Below the pieces are notes generated by a model. The model was not told the origin of the DNA, ran no database searches, and worked only from the letters and a program-made list of their open reading frames with translations. A stretch of 13,487 bases of DNA. Origin: Alphaproteobacteria bacterium (GTDB taxonomy: Bacteria > Pseudomonadota > Alphaproteobacteria > Reyranellales > Reyranellaceae). Each line of letters opens with the position of its first letter. Within the stretch, counting starts at the first letter, position 1. Shown one piece after another: positions 6,211 to 13,022 of this stretch. The translations under genes and the position numbers were made by a program. The DNA lies in contig VBAF01000074.1 of the NCBI GenBank assembly GCA_005884705.1, forward strand, positions 1-13,487, given 5' to 3'.

Positions 6211-8030
6211 CGCTTCTTCTTGCCGCCCTTCTTGCCGTTGCCGCTCGCGGCGACCGGCTCCGGCGTCGCCGGCACCACCGCCTTGGGCTGCGCCTTGCCG
6301 CCGATCGGCGCGCCGTGCTTGCGCATGATGTAGTACTGCTGCGCGATCGACAGCGTGTTGCTCCACGCCCAGTAGATCACCAGGCCGGCCGAGAACGGCG
6401 CCAGCATGAAGGTGAACATGATCGGCAGGAACTGGAACACGCGCGCCTGCACCGGATCGGCGGGCGCCGGGTTCAGCTTCTGCTGCAGGAACATGGTCAC
6501 GCCCATGCCCAGCGGCCAGATGCCGATGTTGAAGAAATGCAGGATCTCCGGGATCTGCCAGTGAAACAGCCCGAAGCCGGTCAGGATGGTGAGCGGATCG
6601 GGTGCGCTCAAATCCTTGATCCAGCCGAAGAACGGCTGATGGCGCATCTCGATCGTGGTGTAGAGCACCTTGTAGAGCGCGAAGAAGACCGGGATCTGCA
6701 CCACGATCGGCAGGCAGCCGGCCGCGGGATTGACCTTCTCGCGGCGATAGAGCTGCATCAGCTCCTGGTTCATGCGCTGCTTGTCCTCGCCGTAGCGCTG
6801 CTTGAGCTTCTCCATCTCCGGCTGCAGCGCCTTCATCTTGCTCATCGCGGCATAGGACTTGTTGGCGAGCGGGAAGAAGACCGCCTTGACGATCACGGTG
6901 AGGATCAGGATCGACACACCGAAATTGCCGAGCTCGACGTAGAGCCACTCGAGCAGCCAGAACATCGGCTTGGTGAAGAACCAGAACCAGCCCCAGTCGA
7001 TCGTCAGGTCGAAGCGATCGATGCCCAGCTTCTCGCGATAGGCATCGATCACGCGGACGATCTTGGCGCCGGCGAAGAGATGCGCTTCGTAGCCGCCGGA
7101 CCCGCCCGCCTCCACCGTGACGGCCGGGCCGACATAGTCGATCTGGTACTTGATGTTGGGCGCCGCGCCGGTGCCTTTCAGGGTGACGTCGACCTTGGAT
7201 TTCTGGTCGGGCACCAGGGTCGCCATCCAGTATTTGTCGGTGATGCCGACCCAGCCGCCGGTGGTCGAAAGCTTCTGGCTCTTGTTGTCCTTGAAGTCCG
7301 AGTAGCCGAATTCCTTGAGGCTGCTGTTGAACACGCCATAGGGGCCTTCATGCAGCACGTAGGTGCCTTCGGCCTTGGGCTCGCCGAAGCGCACGACGAG
7401 GCCCCACGGGAAGACGGTCACCGGCTTGTCGGTCTTGTTCTCGACGCTCTGCTTGACGTCGAACAAGAAGTTCTCGTCGATCGCGACATCGAGCGCGAAG
7501 ATCAGGCCCGCGCCATTGTCCCAAGTGAGCCGCACCGGCTTGCCGGCCTCGAGCGTCGTCTGGCTCGCCGTCCACAGCGTGTCCGGACCGGGCACTTTCA
7601 CCGCCTCATCGGACGAGGACCAGCCGAACTCGGCGTAATACGGATGCTCGACGCCGACCGGCGACAGCACTGGTACCGGCGGGCTCTTGGGATCGAGTTC
7701 CTCGCGATGCTTGGCGAGCCGGACATCGTCGATCCGCGCGCCTTTGAGCGCGATCGAACCCAGCAGCTCCGGCGTGGCGAAGGTGACGCGCGGCGAGCGC
7801 GCCAGCGCCTCGTCACGGCTCACCGTCTGCTGCGCAGCGGGTTGGGCGGCCGGAGCCTGCGGCGCGCCGGGCTGGCCGCCGGGTTGCCCACTGGTCGGCG
7901 CGTTGGGCGCAGTCGTCTGGCTGGTCTGCTGCTGCGGCGGCGGCGTCGGCTTGGACGGGAACAGCGTCTGCCAGCCCATGATGATGATCACCGAGAGCAC
8001 GATGGCGACGATGAAGTTCTTTTGATCCAT
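6207..8030 (-). CDS. yidC: Membrane protein insertase YidC
   Basis: This inner-membrane insertase works with SecYEG or alone to insert and fold membrane proteins. The 607-residue product has the Gram-negative layout. An N-terminal membrane anchor (about residues 5-24, FIVAIVLSVIIIMGW) is followed by a Pro/Gln/Ala-rich linker (30-70) and a large periplasmic domain to about 335. The conserved insertase core comes next, with TM segments beginning around FFTKPMFWLLEWLY and GVSILILTVIVKAVFFPLA. The core includes the positively charged cytoplasmic hairpin (MSKMKALQPEMEKLKQRY), AAGCLPIVVQIPVFFALY, and the late TM segments with FLPIMFTFMLAPFSAGLVIYW. The Lys-rich tail (GKKGGKKKR) is expected to contact the ribosome. 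The start is ATG 8030, 2 bp after the yidD stop. It overlaps engB by 4 bp. Confidence 0.97.
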   Translation of the reverse strand: MDQKNFIVAIVLSVIIIMGWQTLFPSKPTPPPQQQTSQTTAPNAPTSGQPGGQPGAPQAPAAQPAAQQTVSRDEALARSPRVTFATPELLGSIALKGARIDDVRLAKHREELDPKSPPVPVLSPVGVEHPYYAEFGWSSSDEAVKVPGPDTLWTASQTTLEAGKPVRLTWDNGAGLIFALDVAIDENFLFDVKQSVENKTDKPVTVFPWGLVVRFGEPKAEGTYVLHEGPYGVFNSSLKEFGYSDFKDNKSQKLSTTGGWVGITDKYWMATLVPDQKSKVDVTLKGTGAAPNIKYQIDYVGPAVTVEAGGSGGYEAHLFAGAKIVRVIDAYREKLGIDRFDLTIDWGWFWFFTKPMFWLLEWLYVELGNFGVSILILTVIVKAVFFPLANKSYAAMSKMKALQPEMEKLKQRYGEDKQRMNQELMQLYRREKVNPAAGCLPIVVQIPVFFALYKVLYTTIEMRHQPFFGWIKDLSAPDPLTILTGFGLFHWQIPEILHFFNIGIWPLGMGVTMFLQQKLNPAPADPVQARVFQFLPIMFTFMLAPFSAGLVIYWAWSNTLSIAQQYYIMRKHGAPIGGKAQPKAVVPATPEPVAASGNGKKGGKKKR

Positions 8031-8032
8031 TG

Positions 8033-8353
8033 CTATGTGCGCTCGACGGGCTGACAGGAGAGAGAGGATACGGGCACCGGGTCATAGCCGCCGCGGGTCC
8101 AGGGACCGCAGCGGCACAGGCGATGCGCCGCGAGCATGCTGCCCCGCAGCGCACCGTGCCGCGCCACTGCCTCGGCCGCATAGGCCGAGCACGATGGCTC
8201 GAAGCGGCAGGCGCCGACGAAGAAGTAGGCGAGCGTCAGCTGGTAGAGACGGATCGCCCCCCTCAACAATAATGAGGGCAGGAGCAGGGAAGGCATGCGG
8301 CCGGGAAACTGGCGATTCGCCGGCGCTGGCGCAAGGCGGGAGGTGAGGGTCAT
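8033..8353 (-). CDS. yidD: Membrane protein insertion efficiency factor YidD
   Basis: YidD is a small membrane-associated protein that assists YidC-dependent insertion. The 106-residue product contains the family signature: IRLYQLTLAYFF (34-45), then CRFEPSCSAYAAEAVARHG (49-67) with Cys49 and Cys55, LAAHRLCRCGPWTRGGYDPVP (74-94) with further cysteines, and an amphipathic N-terminal helix. ATG 8353 is chosen because it overlaps the rnpA TGA as ATGA (8353-8350). Starting at the internal Met20 (ATG 8296) would give an 87-residue product closer to typical length, so the first 19 residues are less certain. It sits between rnpA and yidC, its usual place. Confidence 0.9.
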   Translation of the reverse strand: MTLTSRLAPAPANRQFPGRMPSLLLPSLLLRGAIRLYQLTLAYFFVGACRFEPSCSAYAAEAVARHGALRGSMLAAHRLCRCGPWTRGGYDPVPVSSLSCQPVERT

Positions 8354-8715
8354 GGCGTCGCGACGGCCAGGGCTTTCAGCCGTTTCAGCGCCTCGACCAG
8401 TTCCTGGCGCATCACGGTGAAATCGCGCTCGAGCGCGCCCTGGCGGCCAACCAGGACGTAGTCGAGGTCGGCCCGGGCCTGCTCGGGAATGACCTGGCGG
8501 GCGATCTCGCGCAGGCGGCGGCGGACCCGGTTGCGAGCCACCGCATTGCCTACTCGCTTGCTGACGGTGAAGCCGACCCGCACCGCCGGCAGCGGACGGT
8601 CGGCCGGCACCGGAGCGGCCTGGAGCACGAATCCGGGCATGGCGCAGCGCCGCCCGGCCCGGACGCGCAGGAAATCCCGACGATTTGGCAAACGCCCGGG
8701 GCGGACCGGCGCCAC
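8350..8715 (-). CDS. rnpA: Ribonuclease P protein component
   Basis: RnpA is the basic protein subunit of RNase P; with the catalytic RNA it removes 5' leaders from precursor tRNAs. The 121-residue product carries the family signature RVGFTVSKRVGNAVARNRVRRRLRE (from about residue 46), preceded by NRRDFLRVRAG and followed by DYVLVGR. The start is GTG 8715, because the frame is closed upstream by the rpmH stop (8736-8734, same frame), leaving only CTG 8721 as an alternative. No Shine-Dalgarno is evident. The GTG lies in the 3' arm of a hairpin, so translation is probably coupled to rpmH. The C-terminal TGA overlaps the yidD start. Confidence 0.95.
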   Translation of the reverse strand: MAPVRPGRLPNRRDFLRVRAGRRCAMPGFVLQAAPVPADRPLPAVRVGFTVSKRVGNAVARNRVRRRLREIARQVIPEQARADLDYVLVGRQGALERDFTVMRQELVEALKRLKALAVATP

Positions 8716-8731
8716 GGGCAGGGGGCCCGTG
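8713..8731 (-). promoter_or_regulatory. Hairpin covering the rnpA start codon
   Basis: On the minus strand, CACGGGC (8731-8725), loop CCCCT (8724-8720) and GCCCGTG (8719-8713) form a perfect 7-bp GC-rich stem in the 18-nt rpmH-rnpA spacer. The last three bases of the 3' arm are the rnpA GTG start codon. The structure could lower rnpA translation relative to L34, or act as a partial terminator or RNA-processing site. No T-tract follows. Confidence 0.5.
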
Positions 8732-8733
8732 CC

Positions 8734-8868
8734 TTAAGCCGACAGGCGCTTGCGGCCCGAGCGGCGGCGGTTGGCGATGACCTTGCGGCCGCCCACCGTG
8801 GCCATGCGCGACCGGAAGCCATGCCGACGCTTGCGGACCAGCTTGCTCGGCTGATAGGTGCGTTTCAT
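8734..8868 (-). CDS. rpmH: 50S ribosomal protein L34
   Basis: This 44-residue, strongly basic protein of the large ribosomal subunit is read from ATG 8868 to TAA 8734-8736. The translation begins MKRTYQPSKLVRKRRHGFR, continues with RMATVGGRKVIANRRRSGRKRLSA, and is a full-length match to the bacterial L34 pattern. GGGAG (8880-8876) lies 7 bases before the ATG. It is the first gene of the rpmH-rnpA-yidD-yidC-engB operon. The 18-nt gap to rnpA holds a hairpin. Confidence 0.98.
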   Translation of the reverse strand: MKRTYQPSKLVRKRRHGFRSRMATVGGRKVIANRRRSGRKRLSA

Positions 8869-8933
8869 GACGCAACTCCCTCAAACACAAGCCCCCGCGC
8901 GCTGCCGCCGGGGGCGAAATTCCGTGGGCGAGG

Positions 8934-8962
8934 GTAATAGTCGCGGGGGCCCCTTGAGTCAA
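8934..8962 (-). promoter_or_regulatory. Sigma70-type promoter of the rpmH operon
   Basis: On the minus strand, TTGACT (8962-8957) and TATTAC (8939-8934) are separated by exactly 17 bp and match the consensus at 5 of 6 and 4 of 6 positions. Transcription would start near 8927, giving a leader of about 60 nt before rpmH. No other gene lies between this site and rpmH, and it is the only strong promoter-like pair I see for the whole operon. Confidence 0.6.
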
Positions 8963-9010
8963 TGAAAGGCTGGGCGGCATGGGTAGCGATGGATCTTCCC
9001 TGACCCGGTA

Positions 9011-9054
9011 AAGGTCCCTCGCTACGCTCGGGATGACAATTGGCCCGGATGACA
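9011..9054. repeat. Dispersed intergenic repeat (reverse translation CHPERSEG)
   Basis: The stretch containing GTCCCTCGCTACGCTCGGGA followed by TGACA is a copy of a familiar intergenic element. Its reverse complement translates to CHPERSEG, a spurious peptide often seen in automatic annotation of many bacteria. GGATGACA recurs at 9031-9038 and 9047-9054, 16 bp apart. It lies between the rpmH promoter and the GST gene; the rest of 8869-9068 holds nothing else that I can call. Confidence 0.55.
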
Positions 9055-9068
9055 GGTAGGTCCGCCAG

Positions 9069-9719
9069 ATGGCCGTCGTGCTCCACGGTTACCGTTACAG
9101 CGTCTATGTCCGCATCGCCCGGCTCGCTTTGGCCGAAAAGGCGGTGGCCTACGAGCGGGTCGAGGTGAACCCGTTCGCGCCGGACGTGCCGGCGTCCTAC
9201 CTCGCCCTGCATCCGTTCGGTCGGGTGCCGACCCTGGTCCATGACGGCTTCGTGCTCTACGAAACCGGCGCCATCATCCGCTACATTGATCGCGCCTTCC
9301 CCGGCCCCAGGCTGCAGCCTGACGAGCCGCGAGCGCTCGCCCGCATGGATCAGGTGATCGGCATTGCCGACGCCTATGCTTACTGGCCGATGGTGCGGCA
9401 GGTCTTCTCGCATCGCGTGTTCCGCACGGCCAGCGGCCAGCCGGTGGACGAGGCGGAGATCGCGCGCGGTCTCGCCGCCTCGGCGAAGGTCCTGGCGGCG
9501 CTCGAGCCCCTTGTCGCGGAGGGTCCGCCGTCACTCGCCGACCTCCATCTCGGGGCGATGATGGCTTACTTCGTGCTCGCGCCGGAGGGCCGGGCGCTGC
9601 TGCAGGAATATGAGCGGCTCGCGGCCTGGTGGAGCAAACTCTCGGCCCGGCCGAGCTTCGCCCATACCGAGCCCGGCCTGCCGGGCGGCAAGGTACCGGT
9701 CGATTACATGAAGAGTTGA
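9069..9719 (+). CDS. Glutathione S-transferase family protein
   Basis: This is a predicted cytosolic GST of 216 residues. The N-terminal thioredoxin-like domain (1-80) shows LHGYRYSVYVRIARLAL, with Ser11 or Tyr10 as the likely glutathione-activating residue, then HPFGRVPTLVHDG with the conserved cis-proline (Val53-Pro54), and YETGAIIRYID, whose Glu65-Thr66 would bind the glutamyl part of glutathione. The all-helical C-terminal domain covers about 90-205. The substrate cannot be told from sequence. ATG 9069 has AGGTAGG (9054-9060) 8 bases upstream, a good ribosome site. It is divergent from the rpmH operon and followed by the histidine kinase after 49 bp. Confidence 0.9.
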   Translation: MAVVLHGYRYSVYVRIARLALAEKAVAYERVEVNPFAPDVPASYLALHPFGRVPTLVHDGFVLYETGAIIRYIDRAFPGPRLQPDEPRALARMDQVIGIADAYAYWPMVRQVFSHRVFRTASGQPVDEAEIARGLAASAKVLAALEPLVAEGPPSLADLHLGAMMAYFVLAPEGRALLQEYERLAAWWSKLSARPSFAHTEPGLPGGKVPVDYMKS

Positions 9720-9721
9720 TG

Positions 9722-9738
9722 GGGGCTGGCTAGGCCCC
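9722..9738 (+). terminator. Weak hairpin after the GST gene
   Basis: GGGGC (9722-9726), loop TGGCTAG, GCCCC (9734-9738) form a perfect 5-bp stem directly after the GST stop codon (9717-9719). No T-run follows, so any termination would be inefficient or Rho-dependent. Confidence 0.3.
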
Positions 9739-9751
9739 ACCCCTCGGCTCC

Positions 9752-9759
9752 TATAAAAT
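9752..9759 (+). promoter_or_regulatory. -10-like element before the histidine kinase
   Basis: TATAAAAT stands out in a GC-rich spacer and resembles a -10 box. No -35-like hexamer lies 16-18 bp upstream. A start site about 7 bp downstream would be near 9764-9766, leaving a leader of only a few bases before ATG 9769, with no Shine-Dalgarno sequence. This would give a near-leaderless message. Confidence 0.35.
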
Positions 9760-9768
9760 CCACAGCCC

Positions 9769-11205
9769 ATGCCCGCCGACATCACCCTTCGCGCCGGAAC
9801 GGCTTCCCTGGCGCGCCGCCGGCTACCCAGCTTCGGGCTGTCGTGGCGCATCCTGGGGCTGGTGATCGCCGCCGTGATGACGGCCGAGCTGCTGCTGTTC
9901 CTGCCCTCGATCGCGCGCCATCGCCTGGTCTATCTCGAGCAGCTGATCGAGAGCGGCACGCTCGCAGCCCTGGCGCTCGACGCCACACCCGACAACATGG
10001 TGACCGATGGGGTCAAGCGGGCGCTGCTCAATCATGCGCGCGTCGACGCGGTGGTGCTGGTCGAGCCCAACAAGCCGCGCCGCGCCCTGCTCAACATCCC
10101 GCCGCGACCGGACATGCCGACTTTCAATCTCAAGGAGCGCGGCGCGCTCGGCCTGATCTGGGACGCGCTGGCGGCGATGACGCGCGACGGCGCCTACTAC
10201 ACGCGGGTCGGCGGCGAATCGCTGCGGCTACCGGGCGCGATGGTCTGGATCGTGGTCGACGAGCTGCCAATGCGACTGGCGATGTACGATTACAGCGTCC
10301 GCGTGCTGGTGCTCTCCATCATCATCGCCCTGTTCACCGCCGCCCTGCTCTATCTCGCGCTGCGCTGGCTCGTCATCCGGCCCCTGCAGGACCTGTCGGC
10401 CGACATGGTGGCTTTCCGCCGCGATCCGGAGGAAGGCGGCACCGACCGGCCGCACAGCGCGCGCAACGACGAGATCGGCGTGGTCGACCGCGAGTTCCAG
10501 AACCTGCAGCGCGAGCTGCGCGCCTCGCTGCGCCAGAAGTCGCGACTAGCCGACATCGGCGCGGCGTCGAACAAGATCAACCACGACCTGCGCAACATCC
10601 TGTCGACCGCACGGCTGCTGTCGGACCGGCTGGCACACAGCGACGACGAGCGAACCCGTAAGTTCGCGCCGACCATCATGAACACCATCGACCGGGCCAC
10701 CCGCATGGCGAGCGAGGCGATCGAGTATGTGCGCGACCGGCCGACGCCCCGGCTCGAGGAACTCGACCTCGCCGACCTGATCGACGAGGTCGGCATCACT
10801 TTGCAGGAGCAGGGCGAGGACGCCGATCCCAATCAGCTGCGCAACTGGGTCAACGCACTGAGCGGCGAGCGCAAGGTGAGCGCCGACCGCGATCTGCTCT
10901 ATCGCGTGTTCATCAATCTCGGCCGCAACGCCTTCGACGCCGGCGCCAACACGGTGACGGTGCGCACCCAGAATGGCGGAGCCTACGTGCTGGTCGACGT
11001 CGCCGACAACGGGCCGGGCGTGCCGAAAGACGTGGTGGCGCAGCTCTTCAAGCCGTTCACCACCGGCGGCCGCGCCGGCGGCGCCGGGCTCGGCCTCGCC
11101 ATCGCCCGCGACCTGGTGCGCGCCCATGGCGGCGAGATCGTCCTGACCGAGACCGGCCCCGCCGGCACGACCTTCCGCTTCACTTTGCCCGCGACGGTGC
11201 ACTGA
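9769..11205 (+). CDS. Membrane sensor histidine kinase
   Basis: This is a 478-residue inner-membrane two-component kinase. TM1 is at about residues 26-48 and TM2 at about 177-200, flanking a periplasmic sensor region of some 125 residues with no family that I recognise. A HAMP-like linker (200-255) follows. The dimerisation helix carries an H-box NKINHDLRNIL with His272 as the phospho-acceptor. The ATPase domain has the N-box INLGRNAFDAG (Asn387), G1 DNGPGVP (413-419) and G2 GGRAGGAGLGLAIA (433-446). NHDLRN replaces the commoner SHELRTP form. No response regulator is encoded in the window, so its partner must be elsewhere. ATG 9769 keeps the basic cytoplasmic N-terminus before TM1. No Shine-Dalgarno is visible. 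Confidence 0.93.
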   Translation: MPADITLRAGTASLARRRLPSFGLSWRILGLVIAAVMTAELLLFLPSIARHRLVYLEQLIESGTLAALALDATPDNMVTDGVKRALLNHARVDAVVLVEPNKPRRALLNIPPRPDMPTFNLKERGALGLIWDALAAMTRDGAYYTRVGGESLRLPGAMVWIVVDELPMRLAMYDYSVRVLVLSIIIALFTAALLYLALRWLVIRPLQDLSADMVAFRRDPEEGGTDRPHSARNDEIGVVDREFQNLQRELRASLRQKSRLADIGAASNKINHDLRNILSTARLLSDRLAHSDDERTRKFAPTIMNTIDRATRMASEAIEYVRDRPTPRLEELDLADLIDEVGITLQEQGEDADPNQLRNWVNALSGERKVSADRDLLYRVFINLGRNAFDAGANTVTVRTQNGGAYVLVDVADNGPGVPKDVVAQLFKPFTTGGRAGGAGLGLAIARDLVRAHGGEIVLTETGPAGTTFRFTLPATVH

Positions 11206-11211
11206 GTTCTC

Positions 11212-11257
11212 TTCCTCATATTCCTCCCCTCTAGCGGGGAGAGGAGTATGAGAGGAA
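11212..11257. terminator. Imperfect palindrome between convergent genes
   Basis: TTCCTCATATTCCTCCCC (11212-11229) can pair, with small bulges, with GGGGAGAGGAGTATGAGAGGAA (11236-11257) around a TCTAGC loop. It fills the gap between the histidine kinase and DUF1499 stop codons, so it is well placed as a bidirectional terminator. It also resembles the CCTCCCC/GGGGAGAGG dispersed intergenic palindromes of GC-rich bacteria. Confidence 0.5.
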
Positions 11258-11260
11258 AGC

Positions 11261-12016
11261 CTACTGCTCCCGCCGCAACCGTTCGATGAACGCGCGGATG
11301 CGGCGCGCGTTGGCGCCGAAATCGGATTGGCCGACGCGACTCTTCGAGCGGATGTCGATCCGGCTGCCGCTGCCGCCCTCGGGCCGGATGCGGATCACGA
11401 TGTCGTCGGTCAAGCCGAACCATTGCGAAGTGTCGACCGCTTCGATGCGGCCGTCAGCGGGGGCACGCGCCACGACCTCCCAGCCGAGCGTCATGGCGAC
11501 TTCGTCGACCTTGCGAAAGACGTCCGCCGGCGGCGCGTTGATCACGACCGGTGTGATGTCGGGATAGGCCGCACGCTGCAGCGCCGCCGCCGGCTCGCCG
11601 GGATAGGCCGGCGGATTGGGCGCGCCGTGCCGCATCTGCTGGGTCACGACCATCGCCGGCGCGTTGGCGGTGTCGGTGGTGACGTCGTTGATGCGCGGGG
11701 CGGTGCGCGCCTCGAGCAGCCATTGCGCCGGCGACCAGGCGGCGGCGACGCCGAGCGCCACTGCCAGCAGAGCGGCAAGGAAACCTCGCCGCCGGTCGCC
11801 TGGCCGCGTCGGCACGATGGTCGCAAGCGCCAGTGCGATCGCCGCCGCAGCCGCGTAAAAGCCGACGCGGAAGACCGCGAGTGCGATATCGAGATCGATG
11901 CCGAGATAGCGATGCGCCGGGCCGCAGGCGGAGACGATGAGCGCCGCCAGGCAGGCCAGATAGAAAGCCAGCCGCGCGAGACGATGGCTCACCGGGTTGG
12001 TCGGACGATGAAACAT
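11261..12016 (-). CDS. DUF1499 domain membrane protein
   Basis: This 251-residue protein is of unknown function. Three hydrophobic segments lie at about residues 14-32, 45-69 and 78-96, followed by a soluble domain. That domain has DUF1499 hallmarks: INDVTTD (109-115), a tyrosine/proline-rich middle, VAMTLGWEVV (173-182), GRIEAVDTSQWFGLTDDIVIRI (189-210), and SRIDIRSKSRVGQSDFGANARRI (218-240). The sequence VSAC at 28-31 resembles a lipobox, but the following two TM segments make a multi-pass protein more likely. The family is widespread in proteobacteria and has no firm biochemical role. ATG 12016 is the natural start. It is divergent from the EamA exporter and convergent with the histidine kinase. 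Confidence 0.85.
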   Translation of the reverse strand: MFHRPTNPVSHRLARLAFYLACLAALIVSACGPAHRYLGIDLDIALAVFRVGFYAAAAAIALALATIVPTRPGDRRRGFLAALLAVALGVAAAWSPAQWLLEARTAPRINDVTTDTANAPAMVVTQQMRHGAPNPPAYPGEPAAALQRAAYPDITPVVINAPPADVFRKVDEVAMTLGWEVVARAPADGRIEAVDTSQWFGLTDDIVIRIRPEGGSGSRIDIRSKSRVGQSDFGANARRIRAFIERLRREQ

Positions 12017-12079
12017 GCCGTCCCTTGTGTCGCGCCATCGTAACCGGGCCTATCGACACAAGCGACTAGGTTGTCTCGG

Positions 12080-12105
12080 GCACATTCCGGCCTGCCGGAA
12101 TGTGC
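12080..12105. promoter_or_regulatory. Perfect palindrome, candidate operator
   Basis: GCACATTCCGGC (12080-12091), spacer CT, GCCGGAATGTGC (12094-12105) is a perfect inverted repeat with 12-bp arms. It lies in the divergent spacer between the DUF1499 and EamA genes, ending 12 bp before the EamA ATG at 12118. It overlaps where the exporter's promoter must lie: an extended -10-like TGCTATGCG at 12103-12111 overlaps its right end. A dimeric repressor site is the simplest reading; a hairpin in a leader RNA is the alternative. Confidence 0.55.
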
Positions 12106-12117
12106 TATGCGGCGACG

Positions 12118-13005
12118 ATGACAAGTGTCCTCCCCGCCGAGCGGCGCCGGGCGATGGCGGCGGGACTGGGCGCCATCGCGCTGTGGGGGGCGCTCGCCAC
12201 CCTGTCGGTCCTTGCCGGGCCGATCCCCCCGTTCCAGATGGTGGCCATGACCTTCGCCGTCGGCGCCCTGATCGGCGTGGTGCGGGCGCGCCGCCGGGGC
12301 CTCGGTTGGCTCGACCTGATGCGCTGGCCGGCAAAGGTCTGGGCGCTCGGGGTCGGCGGCCTGTTCGGCTACCACGCCCTCTACTTCGCCGCCCTGCAGC
12401 TCGCGCCGCCGGCCGAGGCGAACCTGGTCAACTACCTCTGGCCGCTGCTGATCGTGCTGTTGTCCGCGCCGCTCGCCGGCGAGCGTCTGGGCTGGCCGCA
12501 TCTGGTCGGTGCGCTGCTGGGCTTCGCCGGCGTCGCCCTGCTGGCGTTCGGGCGCGGTGTCAGCTTCACCGGCGCCTATGCGCTGGGCTACGCGCTGGCG
12601 CTCGGCTGCGCTTACGCCTGGTCGCTCTACTCGGTGCTGTCGCGTCGCTTCGGCGAGACGCCGACCGACGCCATCGCCTCGTTCTGCGTCGCAGCCGCGA
12701 TCCTCTCCCTGCTCTGTCACCTGCTGTTCGAAGCGACCGCATGGCCGGCGACGCCGCTCGCCTGGCTGGCCGTTCTCGCGCTCGGCGTAGGCCCGACCGG
12801 CGGCGCCTTCTACATCTGGGATCACGCCGTGAAGCGCGGCGTCATCCGCGCCCTCAGCGCGCTCAGCTACGCCGCACCGATCCTATCGACCGCGCTGCTG
12901 GTCCTGTGCGGGCTCGCCCCGCCGACGCTCACGCTCGTGCTGGCCGCCTTGCTGGTCACGGCTGGAGCGCTGCTCGCGTCACGCGATTTGTGGAAGAGGC
13001 CGTAG
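12118..13005 (+). CDS. EamA/DMT-family transporter, YddG-like
   Basis: This 295-residue inner-membrane protein has about ten hydrophobic segments in two homologous EamA halves (about residues 12-143 and 152-290), a normal DMT length. YHALYFAALQLAPPAEANLVNYLWPLLIVLLSAPLAGE (85-122) and GVGPTGGAFYIWDHAVKRGVIRALSALSYAAPILSTALLVL (223-263) are typical. The latter resembles the YddG-type subgroup that exports aromatic amino acids; the substrate here is inference. The frame is open upstream to ATG 12100, but that ATG lies inside the palindrome, so ATG 12118 (MTSVLPAERRR) is preferred. No clear Shine-Dalgarno precedes either. It converges on the cupin gene 17 bp away. Confidence 0.9.
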   Translation: MTSVLPAERRRAMAAGLGAIALWGALATLSVLAGPIPPFQMVAMTFAVGALIGVVRARRRGLGWLDLMRWPAKVWALGVGGLFGYHALYFAALQLAPPAEANLVNYLWPLLIVLLSAPLAGERLGWPHLVGALLGFAGVALLAFGRGVSFTGAYALGYALALGCAYAWSLYSVLSRRFGETPTDAIASFCVAAAILSLLCHLLFEATAWPATPLAWLAVLALGVGPTGGAFYIWDHAVKRGVIRALSALSYAAPILSTALLVLCGLAPPTLTLVLAALLVTAGALLASRDLWKRP

Positions 13006-13022
13006 TCGCCGGTGGCGCGCTC

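Noticed and set aside
6211..6948. Long N-terminal extension of engB
   Set aside because: This part is an alternative frame of yidC with Arg/Gly/Ala-rich low-complexity sequence; engB proteins start just before the GTPase domain.
6315..8054. 579-codon open frame on the plus strand
   Set aside because: It is exactly antisense to yidC; the His/Arg/Asp-rich composition is typical of an antisense shadow.
8354..8980. Extension of yidD to 315 residues
   Set aside because: It runs through rnpA and rpmH in another frame; the ATGA overlap at 8353 gives a normal YidD.
8865..9413. Minus-strand frame containing CHPERSEG
   Set aside because: The peptide is the well-known spurious translation of an intergenic repeat, and the rest is antisense to the GST gene.
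12100..12117. Earlier ATG for the EamA exporter
   Set aside because: It sits inside the perfect palindrome and adds MCYAAT, which has no counterpart in the family as far as I can tell.
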